DNA from: Sciurus carolinensis
Taxonomy: Eukaryota; Chordata; Mammalia; Rodentia; Sciuridae
Length of the DNA: 64,000 nt
NCBI RefSeq assembly: GCF_902686445.1
Contig: NC_062226.1
Location: 13,054,001-13,118,000 of the forward strand
Reading direction: 5' to 3'
Translations under genes and position numbers: made by a program
Notes under the pieces: generated by a model
Told to the model about the DNA's origin: nothing
Databases searched by the model: none
What the model saw: only the letters and a program-made list of their open reading frames with translations
Shown: in pieces, positions 24,375 through 35,139 of the stretch
Numbering within the stretch: position 1 is the first letter of the stretch
How the letters are laid out: every line of letters begins with the position of its first letter

Positions 24375-24590
24375 GCAGGAGCCTTATGAATAAAGCCAAA
24401 CTGCCTGGATTTCAATCTCGGTTCTACAGCTTATGAGCTTCAGGACTTGCACAAGTTGCTCAGTAACTCTGGGACTCCATTTTCTTTTCTGTAAAGTGGG
24501 GACAGTAATAGTACCTGTCCTTTAAAGCGCCATTGTAGGGATAAAGTGAGGAAATGTATTCTGGGCACAGAGCCTGGCCCATCCTCAGTG
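24375..24590 (+). repeat. MIR element, nearly full length
   Basis: AAACTGCCTGGATTTCAATC, AAGTTGCTCAGTAACTCTGG, TTTCTGTAAAGTGGGGACAG, AATAGTACCTGTCC and TCTGGGCACAGAGCCTGGCC, all in forward MIR order. Confidence 0.85.
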
Positions 24591-25164
24591 GCTACTCAAG
24601 GGCAGTGGGTGGTGCCATAACAGCACCAAGAGAAGCCTACATGAACACAGCAATATGGAAGACATCTGTGTCCCACCTCGTTACAATGGCTCCATTCTAC
24701 AACAGCTCCAGGGGCTTCACGACCTGAATGCAGTGAACCAAAACCCAGGAAAGACTGTGCACTGACCTGTGCCAGTCTGCTTTCCCTCCCAGAATCCTGG
24801 GCCTGCAATATCAGTTTCTGTTTTTGCTTTCTGAGACAGGGAATCTGAGGCTCAGAGGAAAGCTCTTGGTGGATCTAGGCCTTGGACCAGAACTGGGAGA
24901 TCAACTACTCAGCACCAGGCAGTGCAGGAGACAGGGCTTTGGAATGAGCAGCCTGGGTTCAAATTCCAGGTCCAGATCCCCCTGCACTTCCACCCCATCC
25001 TCCATCCACCACCCTAGCATTGGGGGTGGAGTGCACCCTACTTGGCCTGGCCTCTCCATAGACAGTCACTCTCATTGCTGAGCAGGACCCCTCCAGGATA
25101 TGCTGAAAGACCTCTACTCCCAGAAGCAGGCAAAGGGCAGCTGGTTCAGTCCTGAAATACTGGT

Positions 25165-25275
25165 TTGTAAGGTCTTTGACTCAATGGACCTGGGCTTGAA
25201 TCATATTATAGCTACTTGCTTGACCCTGGGTAAGTGACCTGATCTCTCTGAACCTCAGTTTTTCCACCTATAACC
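25165..25275 (+). repeat. MIR element
   Basis: ACCTGGGCTTGAATCATATT, CTGGGTAAGTGACCTGATCT and CTGAACCTCAGTTTTTCCAC fit forward MIR. Another remnant lies at about 25650-25710 (TTTCTACATCTGTAAAATGG). Confidence 0.8.
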
Positions 25276-25779
25276 AGGGAACCGGCCAGAGGAGTAGGCC
25301 TTGGTGGCACAGGTGAGCACCTGGAATTAGGAGCCAAGTTCCCAATTGAGCTCTGCCCCTTCACCAATCTGAGCTTCTCTCACCTGCTGATCACCAGAAT
25401 CTCAATGCCCTGGCTACTCCAAGCACCCCCAGGAAACCAGGGCACTGGTGCAAAGGAACTTTACAAAGGGGGAGCCCTGTGCAAGCACAAAAGAGGGTTC
25501 TTGCTACTCCTCTGAGGAGGGTTTATTTCAAAAAGCTCCACAGCCTTAAAAACAAACGGCAAGATGGGCTAATGTTGGGAATCTTAGGCTCCAACCAGGG
25601 AACGACGAACTGCCTGGGCCAGGGTTTCTCCCCACAGGGTGATTTTAGGCCATTCACATATTGAGTTTCAGTTTCTACATCTGTAAAATGGGAAACAAAA
25701 CCCTCTTGCTATGAGAAGCATGGGAAGTGCTAAGGCAAGCTACTGGCACACTGCTGAGGCACAAGCCTCACCCTTCTCC

Positions 25780-25895
25780 GAGAGTTCTCAAACTTTGGGG
25801 AAACACAATTGCCCCACCACGCAGAGAGTGTAAAGCAGAAGGTCTAGGGTGGGGCTCAAGACCTGCATTTTGTCAGGTGTTCCAGGCCTCCTTGT
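25780..25895 (+). repeat. MER5-like hAT DNA transposon remnant
   Basis: GAGTTCTCAAACTTTGGGG, AAGGTCTAGGGTGGGGCTCA and AGACCTGCATTTTGTCAGG follow the order of MER5A-type Charlie-derived elements. Confidence 0.6.
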
Positions 25896-26049
25896 ATGGG
25901 CCCTCCCCTGTCCTGGGCTACCCATACAGGAGGGGAGTTTTTATCATAGTGAGTTGTGGGACTGAGTTTCCTGATGCAATCTGGGGAGGCTGGAAAGAAG
26001 GCATGAAGGGGAATAAGGAACAGAGGGGGTGGAACTGGAAACAATCTAT

Positions 26050-26330
26050 TAATCAATCTCCTCCCCAGCCAGAAACAGTAATTGTTGAGGCTCACACATC
26101 CTTCACGTGCTAACAATCTGCAGCTGCAATACAACGCTTTGATTATGAATGTCAAAAAGACAGAGCATGAAATTAACTTCCCCTTAGTCAGTGGGCACAG
26201 GGAGATGCTACACTAATTCACTGCCCTCGGTATGAAAACTCCCCACGACAACGTCGCATCAAATTAGAGCCCGTGCTACCCTAGTGTCATCTATATCTCT
26301 GCCCAATGTGCTCTTTTACTATCAGGCTGA
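26050..26330. other. Candidate conserved non-coding block
   Basis: About 280 bp of moderately AT-rich unique sequence with several factor-like words: AACAGTAATTGTTGAGG, TTTGATTATGAATGTC, CATGAAATTAACTTCC, CTACACTAATTCACTG. No ORF and no repeat similarity seen. Regulatory role inferred. Confidence 0.35.
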
Positions 26331-26339
26331 GCCTGTGAA

Positions 26340-28045
26340 AAAGGGCCCGGCTTGTTCAAGAAAAGCCAAGGTGACAGGCAGGAGGTGCCATCAGGGGCTA
26401 AATGGGGATGGGAGAGTGGCCTGAGCCAGGTGGGACAGGGGCAGGAAGGGGATCACCGTGCTCATCAGTAATAAACCCTGCAGGGCACTGAATGTAAAGA
26501 AGTAACTTCCGTGCTACTGGCCCCGAGAGATGGAAAGCTAAACTGGAGCTCTGGGGACTTTTCCAACACCGAGCTGGCAGAACCAGGCCTGTAGCCCCTG
26601 ACCTCTCTCTGCTCCAACCTGGCCTGTAGTAACCAAGGTACCCACAAGGGACGGTGGAAAGGACAGAAGATGAGGAGGCGGCAAAGGCCTACTGGGGCTG
26701 TCTCCCCAGGAAGGCGGAAGGAGCAGGGCCTTGAGGCAGCCCACTGGCCCAGCCCTCCAACAAACCCTGAACACATCTGTGCAGGCTGTAAAGTGCTCTG
26801 TTAGTTCCTCCACCCAGCACACCACCAAGGCACTGTCATTGGCCAAGGTCTACCAGGGAACAAGCCAGGAGTCAAGGGCATGCAGGCCTCCTGAGCAAAC
26901 AGACGGGGAAAGAGCAGAGATCCTATTATTCTTGGCGGTATACTCCCAGGATTGGATCTGACCGTCAGCTTGGGTTCACGTCTTACCCTCCCTCAGAAAT
27001 GCCCAGGGAATTCCCAGGCAGGGTGCCAGGGACCCTTAGAAGAGGGAAAAATCCTGCCTCCTCCTCCTCCCCTGGGTTCTTACCTCACCACCACCTGGCC
27101 ACAGATAAGACATCTGGTGCAAAACCAGTGGCTTCCATGGGGACTTGCTTTCTAAGTGCCAAGGAAGGGTCTCGTGTGCATGCAAAGTGGCATGTGGTGT
27201 GGCCTGTGCAAACAAGGGTGGGCAGCCACATGCCCAGGAGGACAGACACCCTGTAACTCAGGAGCGAATGGTAAAGCAGGCATACCCAGGCTGGGAGGGA
27301 AAACATCCATAGCATCTGCATCACAATAGTTTCTGAGTCCTGGTTAGCCTGAGTGAGGGGCGAGCAGGTGTTCTGAGGTAGGTGGCAGGCAGGATTATGA
27401 TGGCTAAAAAGGGTGCCAAGAGGAACTGTGGCTTGCCCATAGCTGTAGAGAACAGTGGGCAGGGCCTGAAAGTCCAAAGAAGGGCTGTATGAGCTAGGTC
27501 TCACTTCACACAAAGGCCACAGGTGACTCCATCCTGAGCACTCAGGGGAGCAGAGAACAGGGAGCTGGGGTCCTGGGTAGAGACTTGGTCGTGGCAGTTT
27601 CCTAGGATGTGGGTGGGGTGGGGCAGGGGCAGGGTGAGTATCCTCTGCAGGCCCTAAATGGGTAGAAAAGGGGTTAGGCATAAGACAGAGTGGCCAGTGA
27701 CTGTTCAAGGCCAGGTCTTAGGCCTGTCACCTGGCTACTCTGAGACAGGGACAGCCTTAGCTCAGTTCAGGACTGCCGTTCACACCTACTCACACATCTC
27801 ATCCCAGGCTGGGATTCTGTCCAAGGCCCTCCCTCCCAGGATGGCCAGAAGACTAGAACCACCTGAGTTTCTTTGTGCAAGGGGAGCTTGTCCCCTCACC
27901 CACAGCCAACCCCACAGGGGAGTGGGCTAAAGCCCAGAGCAGGGGAAAAAGTTTGGCATGCCCAGACCCCTGGGAAGAAGTCACCAAGCCACTGGGGGAG
28001 CCGCTTTTCCTTTTTGCCTATTGAGTCTCCTTATGATCTCCTCCA
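26340..28045. other. Unique intronic sequence
   Basis: GC-rich, no exon recognised. The 207-codon minus-strand frame at 27085-27708 shows no domain or splice support. Confidence 0.45.
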
Positions 28046-28049
28046 GTTT

Positions 28050-28165
28050 ACTTCTGTGGCCTTCTAAAATAGCCATTAATTAGAGCCTGGTAATTAACTT
28101 TCTGGTTCAAATAATATTTTGCAAAGGAATTCCATTAAAGAGTTGATTTGCATATCCTCAGATGT
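28050..28165. other. AT-rich candidate regulatory block with POU octamer
   Basis: GCCATTAATTAGAGCCTGGT, GGTAATTAACTTTCTGG and GTTGATTTGCATATCC (octamer complement at 28146-28153) give dense homeodomain/POU-type words in 115 bp. No repeat match seen. Confidence 0.4.
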
Positions 28166-28436
28166 GGGGCCTGGAAACAGGCAGGGCTACTTGGGGAGAC
28201 TGGAAGAGATCCCACGGTGTCCCTCAGGCTAGCACCTGGGTTCTGCATGGTACCCAGTTAAGAGAACAGTCAGAGAACTTGGTAAGTTCTTCCCAAGAAA
28301 GTGGGCAGCTTGTTCATAAAACTAGCCAGCAAAGGTCCACATGCCCAGACAGAAAACTGCACACATGTACAAAGGTATGCATGCCTGGGGACCAAAGAGA
28401 TCACGCTATACACATGAGCACAGCAGGGCATATGTA

Positions 28437-28500
28437 AATACTCACGCACACGCTGGCAGACACACACACAAGAAGAGAGCACACAATAATAATAATGGTA
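28437..28500 (+). repeat. CA-rich and (AAT)n simple repeats
   Basis: CACGCACACGCTGGCAGACA is followed by CACACACAAG and ACAATAATAATAATGG. Low-complexity microsatellite sequence. Confidence 0.7.
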
Positions 28501-29599
28501 ACCAACACTTACTGAGCACTTACACTGAGTCATCTACCTATATTTAACCTACAAAAATAGCTACTTCATATGGCCCAAACCAAAATGATGTCATATTGTC
28601 TGTTCCAAAAGCTGTACGTGTATCAACTCATTTAAAATGCAGACATGTACAAGAACATTTATATACCACATACAGACACCTTCACAAGGACAGGTACATA
28701 CCGGTAAAAATACAAAAAATGTACACAAATATACACACACTTGTTCAAAGAAAGGTTTTTCTGGCCTTGGAAACCCCAATCTAGAGCTGATCACATTCTC
28801 ACCAGCTAATTTCCACCATTCCTAAAAATACTGCCCAGCTCAGATCTCTGGAAGGTACACAAGGGAGCTGCAGATATAAAAGGAGGGCAATAAAAATGAG
28901 AAAGCAAAAATAAATTGGCTCTTCTATGTGTACAGGTCGTGTTCTGTGGCTTTCCCCTTCCTCTCTGGAGTTGAGGCTCAGAATCACGTGCTCACCAGTA
29001 TGGCTCTGGTCAGCCCTGCCCCTAAAGGTGCCCATGAGGCTCAAAGGTAAATGCTGCAGTCAGGAAGGGGTCTGGTTACAAGGCCTGACTACTCCGTAGG
29101 TCCCACCTCCATGCCTTTGACAGCATGCCTCAGTTTCTCTGGATCCAACAGCGTCTTCACTGCCTACCTGCCCTGTAGGGCAAAAGAACTCTCAAAGTGC
29201 TATGGAAACACAGAGCCTCCTTAGAACAATTCCCGAATTAAGAATTAAACCTGATTCCCTTGTGGAGAGGAGGGGAGAAGAGAGTACAGGGAGTGCAAAG
29301 CCCAGCAAGCAGCCTTTGCAGGTAATTAATGAACTCCCTGTCCTAGCACTTAACATGTAGGGTTTAACAGGCAGGCTCCACCTACACTGGGCCTCTGGGC
29401 ACTGAGGAAGTCCAAACAGGGCCACCAAGTGTCCTGTAAAGGGTTTGTGAGAACATTCTGGAGGCAAAGGACAGAAAGAGACAAGTCTCAAAAGAAGCAG
29501 CACCACTGGCCATTAAACTTGGAAAAGTAATATTCAATAATAAACAAGCAAACAAACACAAATAACAAATGATAGTGACTGTTTTAATGATCACATCCA

Positions 29600-29895
29600 A
29601 TGTTTTAAAGGGTGTGAGGAAAGACGTAGAGACTCTCAAAAATCACTGGGGAGAATAAATAATTATAGGCTTTTGGTGATGGGCATTTTTATCAAAAACC
29701 TCAAACTTCATATTCCTTGACTTAGTAATTCCATTTCTAAAACTTTAACCTATGGGGAAAAGTCAGAGATATATAGACAAAAATTAATACCCAAAAAGTT
29801 AAATCCCCACATTATTTTTAATAAAAAAAAATTGGACATAGTTAAATACCTAAGTTATTAAAAGTAAGGATGGCTCAAACATAAGACAGAACAAT
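29600..29895 (+). mobile_element. Old L1 (L1M-type) fragment
   Basis: AAACTTCATATTCCTTGACT, TAGTAATTCCATTTCTAAAA, CCCACATTATTTTTAATA and AATTGGACATAGTTAAATAC follow the L1 3'-end order. No coding capacity. Confidence 0.65.
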
Positions 29896-29897
29896 GA

Positions 29898-30110
29898 AGC
29901 CAGGTGTGGTGGTGCACTCCTGTAATTCCAGTGGCTTGGGAGGCTGAGGCAGGAGGATAGCAACTTTAAAGCAAGTCTCAGCAATTTAGCAAGGCCCTAA
30001 GCAGTTCAATGAGGCCATGTCTCTAAATAAAATACAAAAAAGGGCTGGGGATGTGGCTCAGTGGCTAAGCACCTCTGGGGTTCAATTCTTGGTACCAAAA
30101 AAATACATAA
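29898..30110 (+). mobile_element. B1-ID composite SINE with target-site duplication
   Basis: Near-complete: GCCAGGTGTGGTGGTGCACT, GGGAGGCTGAGGCAGGAGGA, an A-rich linker, then GGGCTGGGGATGTGGCTCAG (A-box region) and TTCAATTCTTGGTACC. Flanked by AGACAGAACAATGA (29884-29897) and AGATAGAGCAATGA (30111-30124), 12 of 14 identical. Confidence 0.95.
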
Positions 30111-30130
30111 AGATAGAGCAATGAACTTTT

Positions 30131-30283
30131 TTTTTTCTTGGTACTGGGGACTGAACCCAGAAGCACTTCCCACTGAGCTACATTCTCAGCTCTTTGTACT
30201 TTTTGAGACAGGGTCTCACTAAGTGTCCAAGGGTCTCACTAAGTGTCTCAAATTTGGAATCCTCCTGACTGAGCCTCCCTGAA
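30131..30283 (-). mobile_element. Reverse-oriented B1-ID SINE inserted in the preceding SINE's flank
   Basis: Reads in reverse: poly-T, TTGGTACTGGGGACTGAACC (ID), TTTTGAGACAGGGTCTCACT (B1). Perfect 13-bp flanks GCAATGAACTTTT at 30118-30130 and 30284-30296. Internal 20-bp duplication at 30211-30230 and 30231-30250. Confidence 0.93.
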
Positions 30284-30524
30284 GCAATGAACTTTTCAGA
30301 TAGACTTTTAAAACAGAGGAGATTCACTTTCCCCGGTATAGATAGAAACCAGGGACACTCTGCCCGACTACCAACGTTAACCAACACTGAAAACTTACAA
30401 CACTTAAGTCTAGACTCTTCCCCATGGAATTTTTTATTCAATAAAATTTTAGAAACATTTTAAGAAGTGTACAAGACACAATGCTAAATGCTAAGGAAAC
30501 AGCACTGAACAGGACAGATACTTT

Positions 30525-30690
30525 TGATTAAGTATGTACTGAATGTATTAATATTAATATCTCCAATGACATTGTCTCATCATTTCCATTTTGTGGATGT
30601 GTAAACTGAGGTTCAGAAAGCCTAAGTGACTGGCCCCAGGAATATCTGGCTTCAGATCCAAAGATTACATATTCCCATTACTCTTGGTGT
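30525..30690 (-). repeat. MIR element, reverse orientation
   Basis: GTCTCATCATTTCCATTTTG, GTAAACTGAGGTTCAGAAAG and CCTAAGTGACTGGCCCCAGG fit reverse MIR. Confidence 0.65.
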
Positions 30691-30699
30691 GGCCTAAAC

Positions 30700-33600
30700 C
30701 ACACTAGCATCTCACCATCTCCACACTTCACAAACCAGCCCCAAGGAAAGGTGGAGAAGGACCAGACCCTCCCTCTCTACAGTAGGGGATGAAATGGGAA
30801 CACACCCAGGCCTGGGTGCCTAGCCCCTTCTGCACCTACTGTTCACTACCAAGCAAGAGAACAGCTTCTACCTTCCTTTCCCCCCTTTCCTTACCAAGTT
30901 TCCTCTCTCTCCTTCCTCCAGGGACTGCCTCACCCCAAGGGACAGAATACTGAGAGCCATTAAGGGTCCCTAGAATCCCCTACCCCCAACTTCCAAGAAT
31001 TCTCCCTTCCTAGTCCTCCATCACCTGGAACTTTTGGATGTGGAAACTCCAACAGCCCACACATTCCCTGGAAGAGGCAATGCATCTCTGCTCACCTGCA
31101 CCTGGTAGCATTTATGAGTGAAATTTTGCACCAGGCCAACTGGCAAGAAAGGGAATAGGGGTACTGCCACTCCAGAGACCACTGGAGAGCTAGAGGGGAC
31201 ATAATCAGCACAGTATCAGGAGAAAAAAAGGGATGAGGAAAGCATAATAATGCCAAGTGACCCCCCCCCCAACTCCCATCCCACAGCTCCTCAGGAACAT
31301 TAATAAATGAATGAGTGACTTGGAAATCATCATCTGGGAAGGCAGAACCACCACATCCTGTATCACTTTTACCAACATTAAAACAGCCCTGTAAATGAAC
31401 CACAACATTTCCAGTTTGCAACATGAAAATGCTTTTGCCAGCACACCTTTCACCTGGAAAGTGCTCTGAGCAGCATTCATTTCTGCTATCCATGAGAGAA
31501 ATGATTACCTGTCCTTGGTGCTTATTGCCAAAGCCTCTAAAGGAGAAATGAGTGTCTGAGGAGCCCGGGAGACCAGCTGGGAACCTCCCCCAAAGCCATA
31601 TTCAAGAGAGTAAGTACAAATGCTCAAACTTGTCCTATAGCTCTTGAGCCCACCAAGCCCCAGCTGGCCTGACTCCAATCTCACAACCAGAGAGCAGCAT
31701 TTTACACCTTAGGTAGATTCTCTCCCAGGGAGTCAAAAGATCCAAGCACAGAACCAACTAGTTCCCAACCTCTGGATCAGAGAATTCAGTGCAAAAGAAG
31801 AACCTCCCTACCACAGCAGTTTGTGGAGCATGCAGGCAGCATGCAACAAAGCCTCTTCAGCAACCACACAGACCACAGATTCACCCCAAGGTGAACTCAA
31901 GTGGCCACCCACATGGCACTGGATTGTTCACCTTCATGGGAGGCCCATGGGGAACAAGGTTCACACGTGCCACCCTAGAAGCCCTCAGCCTTCTTCCCAT
32001 CCCTGTCCCCATTCACTCACTGAGGCTGGTGTCTCTCTGCACTTACCGCAGCCCCCAGGGAGAGGCATGGTAGCCAGTGGAGGTCCCATGGAGACCGGAT
32101 TCGACTCCTCCTTGCTGCTAAGTCAAGCCAAAGGCAGTCCATTCCCTCCCCCAGCCTTCACTAACACAACTACCCACTCAAGAGGAGGAGCAGATACCTC
32201 TCCTCTAACCCTGGTTTGACCATGAATTGGAGAGGAGGGGTCAACTCCAAACAGGACAACTCCAGGGACTGACCCAGAGAAATATCTGCCCACCCACCCA
32301 CCCCAGCAGCAGCAGGCAAATCTATTCCTAAGCAAAGCAACAAATCAGGAACCCTGGGTCCTGGTAAAGCTGATTTCAGCTCCGAGGCTGGGTAGAAGGA
32401 TTTCAAATCCAGTCTCTTTGCCTGTTCATGGGAAATCTAGACTCCCTTTCTGTGCCAGAGAAGCCACCAAGCCAGATTTTGTTTACAGAAAATTAATAAG
32501 ACAATTCCACACCACTGCCAGTGACATTCGGCTCCCACAACTACCATTTACCACCAATTCCAGAAACGGGCTTGTAGTTTCACTCCCAACCCCCACACCG
32601 CACCCCCTTAACATGTAGCAAGGCTAACCCTAAGGCCAGGCTGGGTGGGACCTGCGCGAGGTCATCTTAGCCATGCCCTGACCTCCCGGACAGGGTTGCC
32701 AACCAAGGGCTTGCCAGTTAGGTTTCTTAGCTGGCTCCCCGCTGGAGGGAGGTAAACACGACATGCATGCCGCCTGCTCCCAGGAGGGCAGACACTCAGA
32801 GGCCGGTCGCCTGCTGTCTCTTCTGCTCCCCGACAACCACCACATGCACACAAAATGGTACGTACACAAGCCCCCGCATGCGGGTGCAGAGGGTCCTGAC
32901 CCCTGCCAAGGAAAGCGCAGAGAAGGGCATGTTCCTGGGGAAGAGAGCTGGAGGTGGGGGCCAGGCGGAGGGAGGAAAGCAGCAAACCGGGTGGCCTGCC
33001 GCCCAGACAATAACAAAGATGGGAAGGCGAGATTTTCAAAGACGCAGTGGCTGCACCCAGCACTGAGCTCTGGCCTGGCTGCATCTTCCTGCCAGGGCAC
33101 GCCTGGTCCCCTGGGGCACGATGGCCATCAGAGAAAGGCTGAGGGTCCTGCCTAGGGTTGGGCTTGGCAGCTGGGGCAGGAAGCCAGCTGCAAGCAGTGG
33201 CGGGGATGCACTGGAAAGAGCTGCTTTGAGCTGATGGAAATTAAAGGTCTAGCAATTCTGGGATGCGGAGGGGTACTCTCTGGTAAGACGCTAGGGTCAG
33301 TTAAAGAGACACTCAACCTCGGGCAGGAGTTAGGCTATAACTTGTACTCCTTTGCCGGCTGGAACCAAGGAGGAGGAGAGAGACATTTTCATTCTACCTG
33401 TGCTTCCCCTACAGGGAGTGCCAACTCGCCAATCGTACACACCGCCACAGCCCAGCGAAGGCAGCTGCCAGTGGCCTGAGCTGTTGGGGCTGAATGCTGA
33501 AAAGGCTCCTTGGTGCACCCCACTCTTTCACCTCCACAGGCTGGGCAGGGACACGTTCTAACTGGCACGGGAATCCATCGCCCTGCCTGAGCAGAGTAAA

Positions 33601-34035
33601 AAGGTGCCTGTGGCTGGCACCAGTCAGGGAGGAGGACCCAGTCCCCAAGAGGCTGTGCCCGCCCAGTGCCCCCACGAGCGTGGCCAGGATGGCTTGCCCT
33701 TGCGAGCTGTAGCCTGCTCCACTGCCGGTGACTCCCCAGCAGGCTGAACCACCTTCTTCCTCTCCTCCTGTGCCCCACAAGCCGCCTCCCTCTGGAATTT
33801 CCACACCTGCTCCCGGCTTGCCAGGAACAGGAGACACCCCTGGGAGTGGAGAGGTGAGGAAGGGAAGGGGCTGCCCAGGCTGGAAAGGCCCTTCTTCCCG
33901 GCTGTGCCCCTGAACTCAGGGCCTGGGCACTGCCCACCCCAGCCCCCAGCGGAGCACGTGCCCTACTTAGAGCAGATGTGCCCCCTAAGCGGCCCAGCCC
34001 CCTGCTCCTCCCCTCCAGATGTTCACCCTTTTCCT
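30700..34035. other. Unique intronic sequence
   Basis: No exon recognised. A run of ten C lies at 31261-31270. 32455-32600 is AT-richer and unclassified. GC content climbs from about 33.3 kb towards the CpG island. Confidence 0.45.
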
Positions 34036-34469
34036 CAGTACGGCGCGTCCGGGTCTCAGCAAAACCCAGACGAAAAATGTCTTTTGTATCGGACACCCGG
34101 GGGCTCCCGAGGCCAGGGGACGGGTCCTAGGGGTGGAGGCGCCACTTCCGTCCCCAGCTCCAGGCACTGCACGGCCCGGGAAACAATGCCCACCTCGGCC
34201 AGGCGAGACAGGACTTCTCGGCTAGCGCACTTCCCGCCGGCCTCGCCCCGGGCCTCGGACACCCTCCTCACCTCACCCTGGGGGGAAAAGGAAGGGTCCT
34301 CGCCTCGGGCCCCGGGTCCCGGGCGGCCCCCTCAAGTTCCCGAGGGCGGCGTGGGGTCCCCTCCCCCAGGTAGCGCGCCCCAGCCGGGGCTCTGGCTTTG
34401 TCCCCGCGCCCTCGGGGCGCATCCCGGGCGGCGGCGCGGGGAGGCCGGGCCGGGCGGCGGCGGGCTCAC

Positions 34470-34615
34470 CTCTCATTGTCCGCGGCGGAGGCGGCGGCGG
34501 CGGCGGCTGCGCTCCGGAACCCCGGCAGGATGTGGCGGAAGCTGTGGTTGCGGTCCAGCTTGGGCTGGCTCTTGGTGCGCTTGATGGAGCCCTTGAGGCG
34601 GCGGCTGAGGAAGCC
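34470..34615 (-). CDS. DAB2IP: DAB2IP internal coding exon, basic start of PH-like region
   Basis: Seen: this 146-nt minus-strand exon reads [20 protein letters not shown], then [15 protein letters not shown], an alanine tract, and DNE plus two bases of an Arg codon. The acceptor is CGCGCGCAG|GGCTTC; the donor is GAGAG|GTGAGC, close to consensus. The first 35 residues match the highly conserved basic segment of DAB2IP and its paralogues SYNGAP1 and RASAL2; the [10 protein letters not shown] wording points to DAB2IP. In this family the segment begins the PH-like region ahead of C2 and RasGAP. The exon enters in phase 0 from the exon at 51777-51880 and leaves after two bases of a codon. The tract here reads seven Ala, one Ser and two Ala, longer than the six Ala I remember in human and mouse. 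There is no Met in this exon, and an in-frame TAA lies about 40 nt upstream of the acceptor. It lies within a CpG island. Confidence 0.96.
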
Positions 34616-34895
34616 CTGCGCGCGGGGCGACAAGAGGGGGAAGGGGAGGCGGGGTTAGCGCGGCGGCGGCGGGCCGGGACCCGCGCGGGACCCGCACCCT
34701 CGCTGGGCGGCCGCGCGGCCGAGGGCGGGCCGGGCTCGCGCTCGGCCCCAGCAGCTCGCGGCCAGCGCCGCCGCCCGCCCGCCGACCGAGCGCCGACGGC
34801 CCGGCCCGCGCAGCGCGGCCCAGCCCACCCCGCGCCGCCCGCCAGCCCAGCCCGCCAGCCCAGCCCGCCACGTCGCCCCCGCCCCCTAAGCCGCT

Positions 34896-34909
34896 GTTGC
34901 CATGGCGAC
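34896..34909. promoter_or_regulatory. RFX X-box-like palindrome
   Basis: GTTGCCATGGCGAC differs at one base from the palindromic RFX X-box GTTGCCATGGCAAC. It sits in the CpG island about 60 bp from the GC boxes. The CCATGGCG core also resembles a YY1 site. Confidence 0.45.
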
Positions 34910-34971
34910 GCCGAGCCGAGCCAAGCCGACCGCGGCCGAGGCCGCCCGAGCCCCCGGGCGCCGAGGGAAGA

Positions 34972-35009
34972 GGGGCGGGGCCGAGGGGCGGGGCCGCGGA
35001 GGGGCGGGG
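34972..35009. promoter_or_regulatory. Three GC boxes (Sp1/KLF-type)
   Basis: GGGGCGGGG occurs at 34972-34980, 34985-34993 and 35001-35009. This cluster is upstream of the exon at 34470-34615 in the minus-strand sense. That is a suitable place for a TATA-less promoter. Binding is inferred. Confidence 0.6.
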
Positions 35010-35139
35010 ACCCCTGGGGGCCTGGACTGACTGCTGCCTCACACCTTCGCCGGGGCCTTACAGCCTGTCGCCGGGAAACCAGGTCACACCTCTACCCACC
35101 TGGAGCAGTACACGCCCCCCGCCCCGTCGAGGATTGATA

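Larger units (their letters stand above)
1..34469 (-). other. DAB2IP: DAB2IP intron downstream of the second visible exon
   Basis: This is intron following the donor at 34469, running past the left edge. I looked on the minus strand for the expected next exon (encoding roughly SHLMPRLKESRSHESLL) and for any C2 or RasGAP segment and saw none. The next exon should therefore lie beyond position 1. The interval holds SINEs, MIR and L2 fragments, promoter-like patches near 660-905 and 9040-9160, and AT-rich candidate regulatory blocks, listed separately. Confidence 0.85.
34040..35135. promoter_or_regulatory. CpG island overlapping a DAB2IP exon; candidate alternative promoter
   Basis: Seen: very dense CpG over about 1.1 kb, strongest from 34140 to 35060, with three GC boxes, an RFX-like site and the coding exon at 34470-34615. 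Known: DAB2IP expression is controlled by CpG-island promoters that are silenced by methylation and EZH2 in prostate cancer. Inferred: transcripts starting here on the minus strand would have no in-frame Met before or within this exon. They would use a Met in the next exon and give an N-terminally shorter protein. A divergent plus-strand transcript is also possible. Confidence 0.75.

Noticed and set aside
33389..34096. 235-codon minus-strand frame before the CpG island
   Set aside because: Low-complexity GC-rich translation with no known domain. It overlaps other frames and lies in the intron after the exon.
1..34469. Further DAB2IP exons (next exon, C2 or RasGAP segments)
   Set aside because: I looked for the conserved peptide words on the minus strand and found none. 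A short exon could still be missed by eye; a tblastn search would settle it.
34473..35042. 189-codon minus-strand frame through the CpG island
   Set aside because: It reads the DAB2IP exon in the wrong frame. The correct frame is fixed by the [20 protein letters not shown] match and the splice sites.
33904..35137. Plus-strand frames of 226 and 201 codons across the island
   Set aside because: Antisense to a real exon and explained by CpG-rich composition. A divergent non-coding RNA is possible but cannot be shown here.
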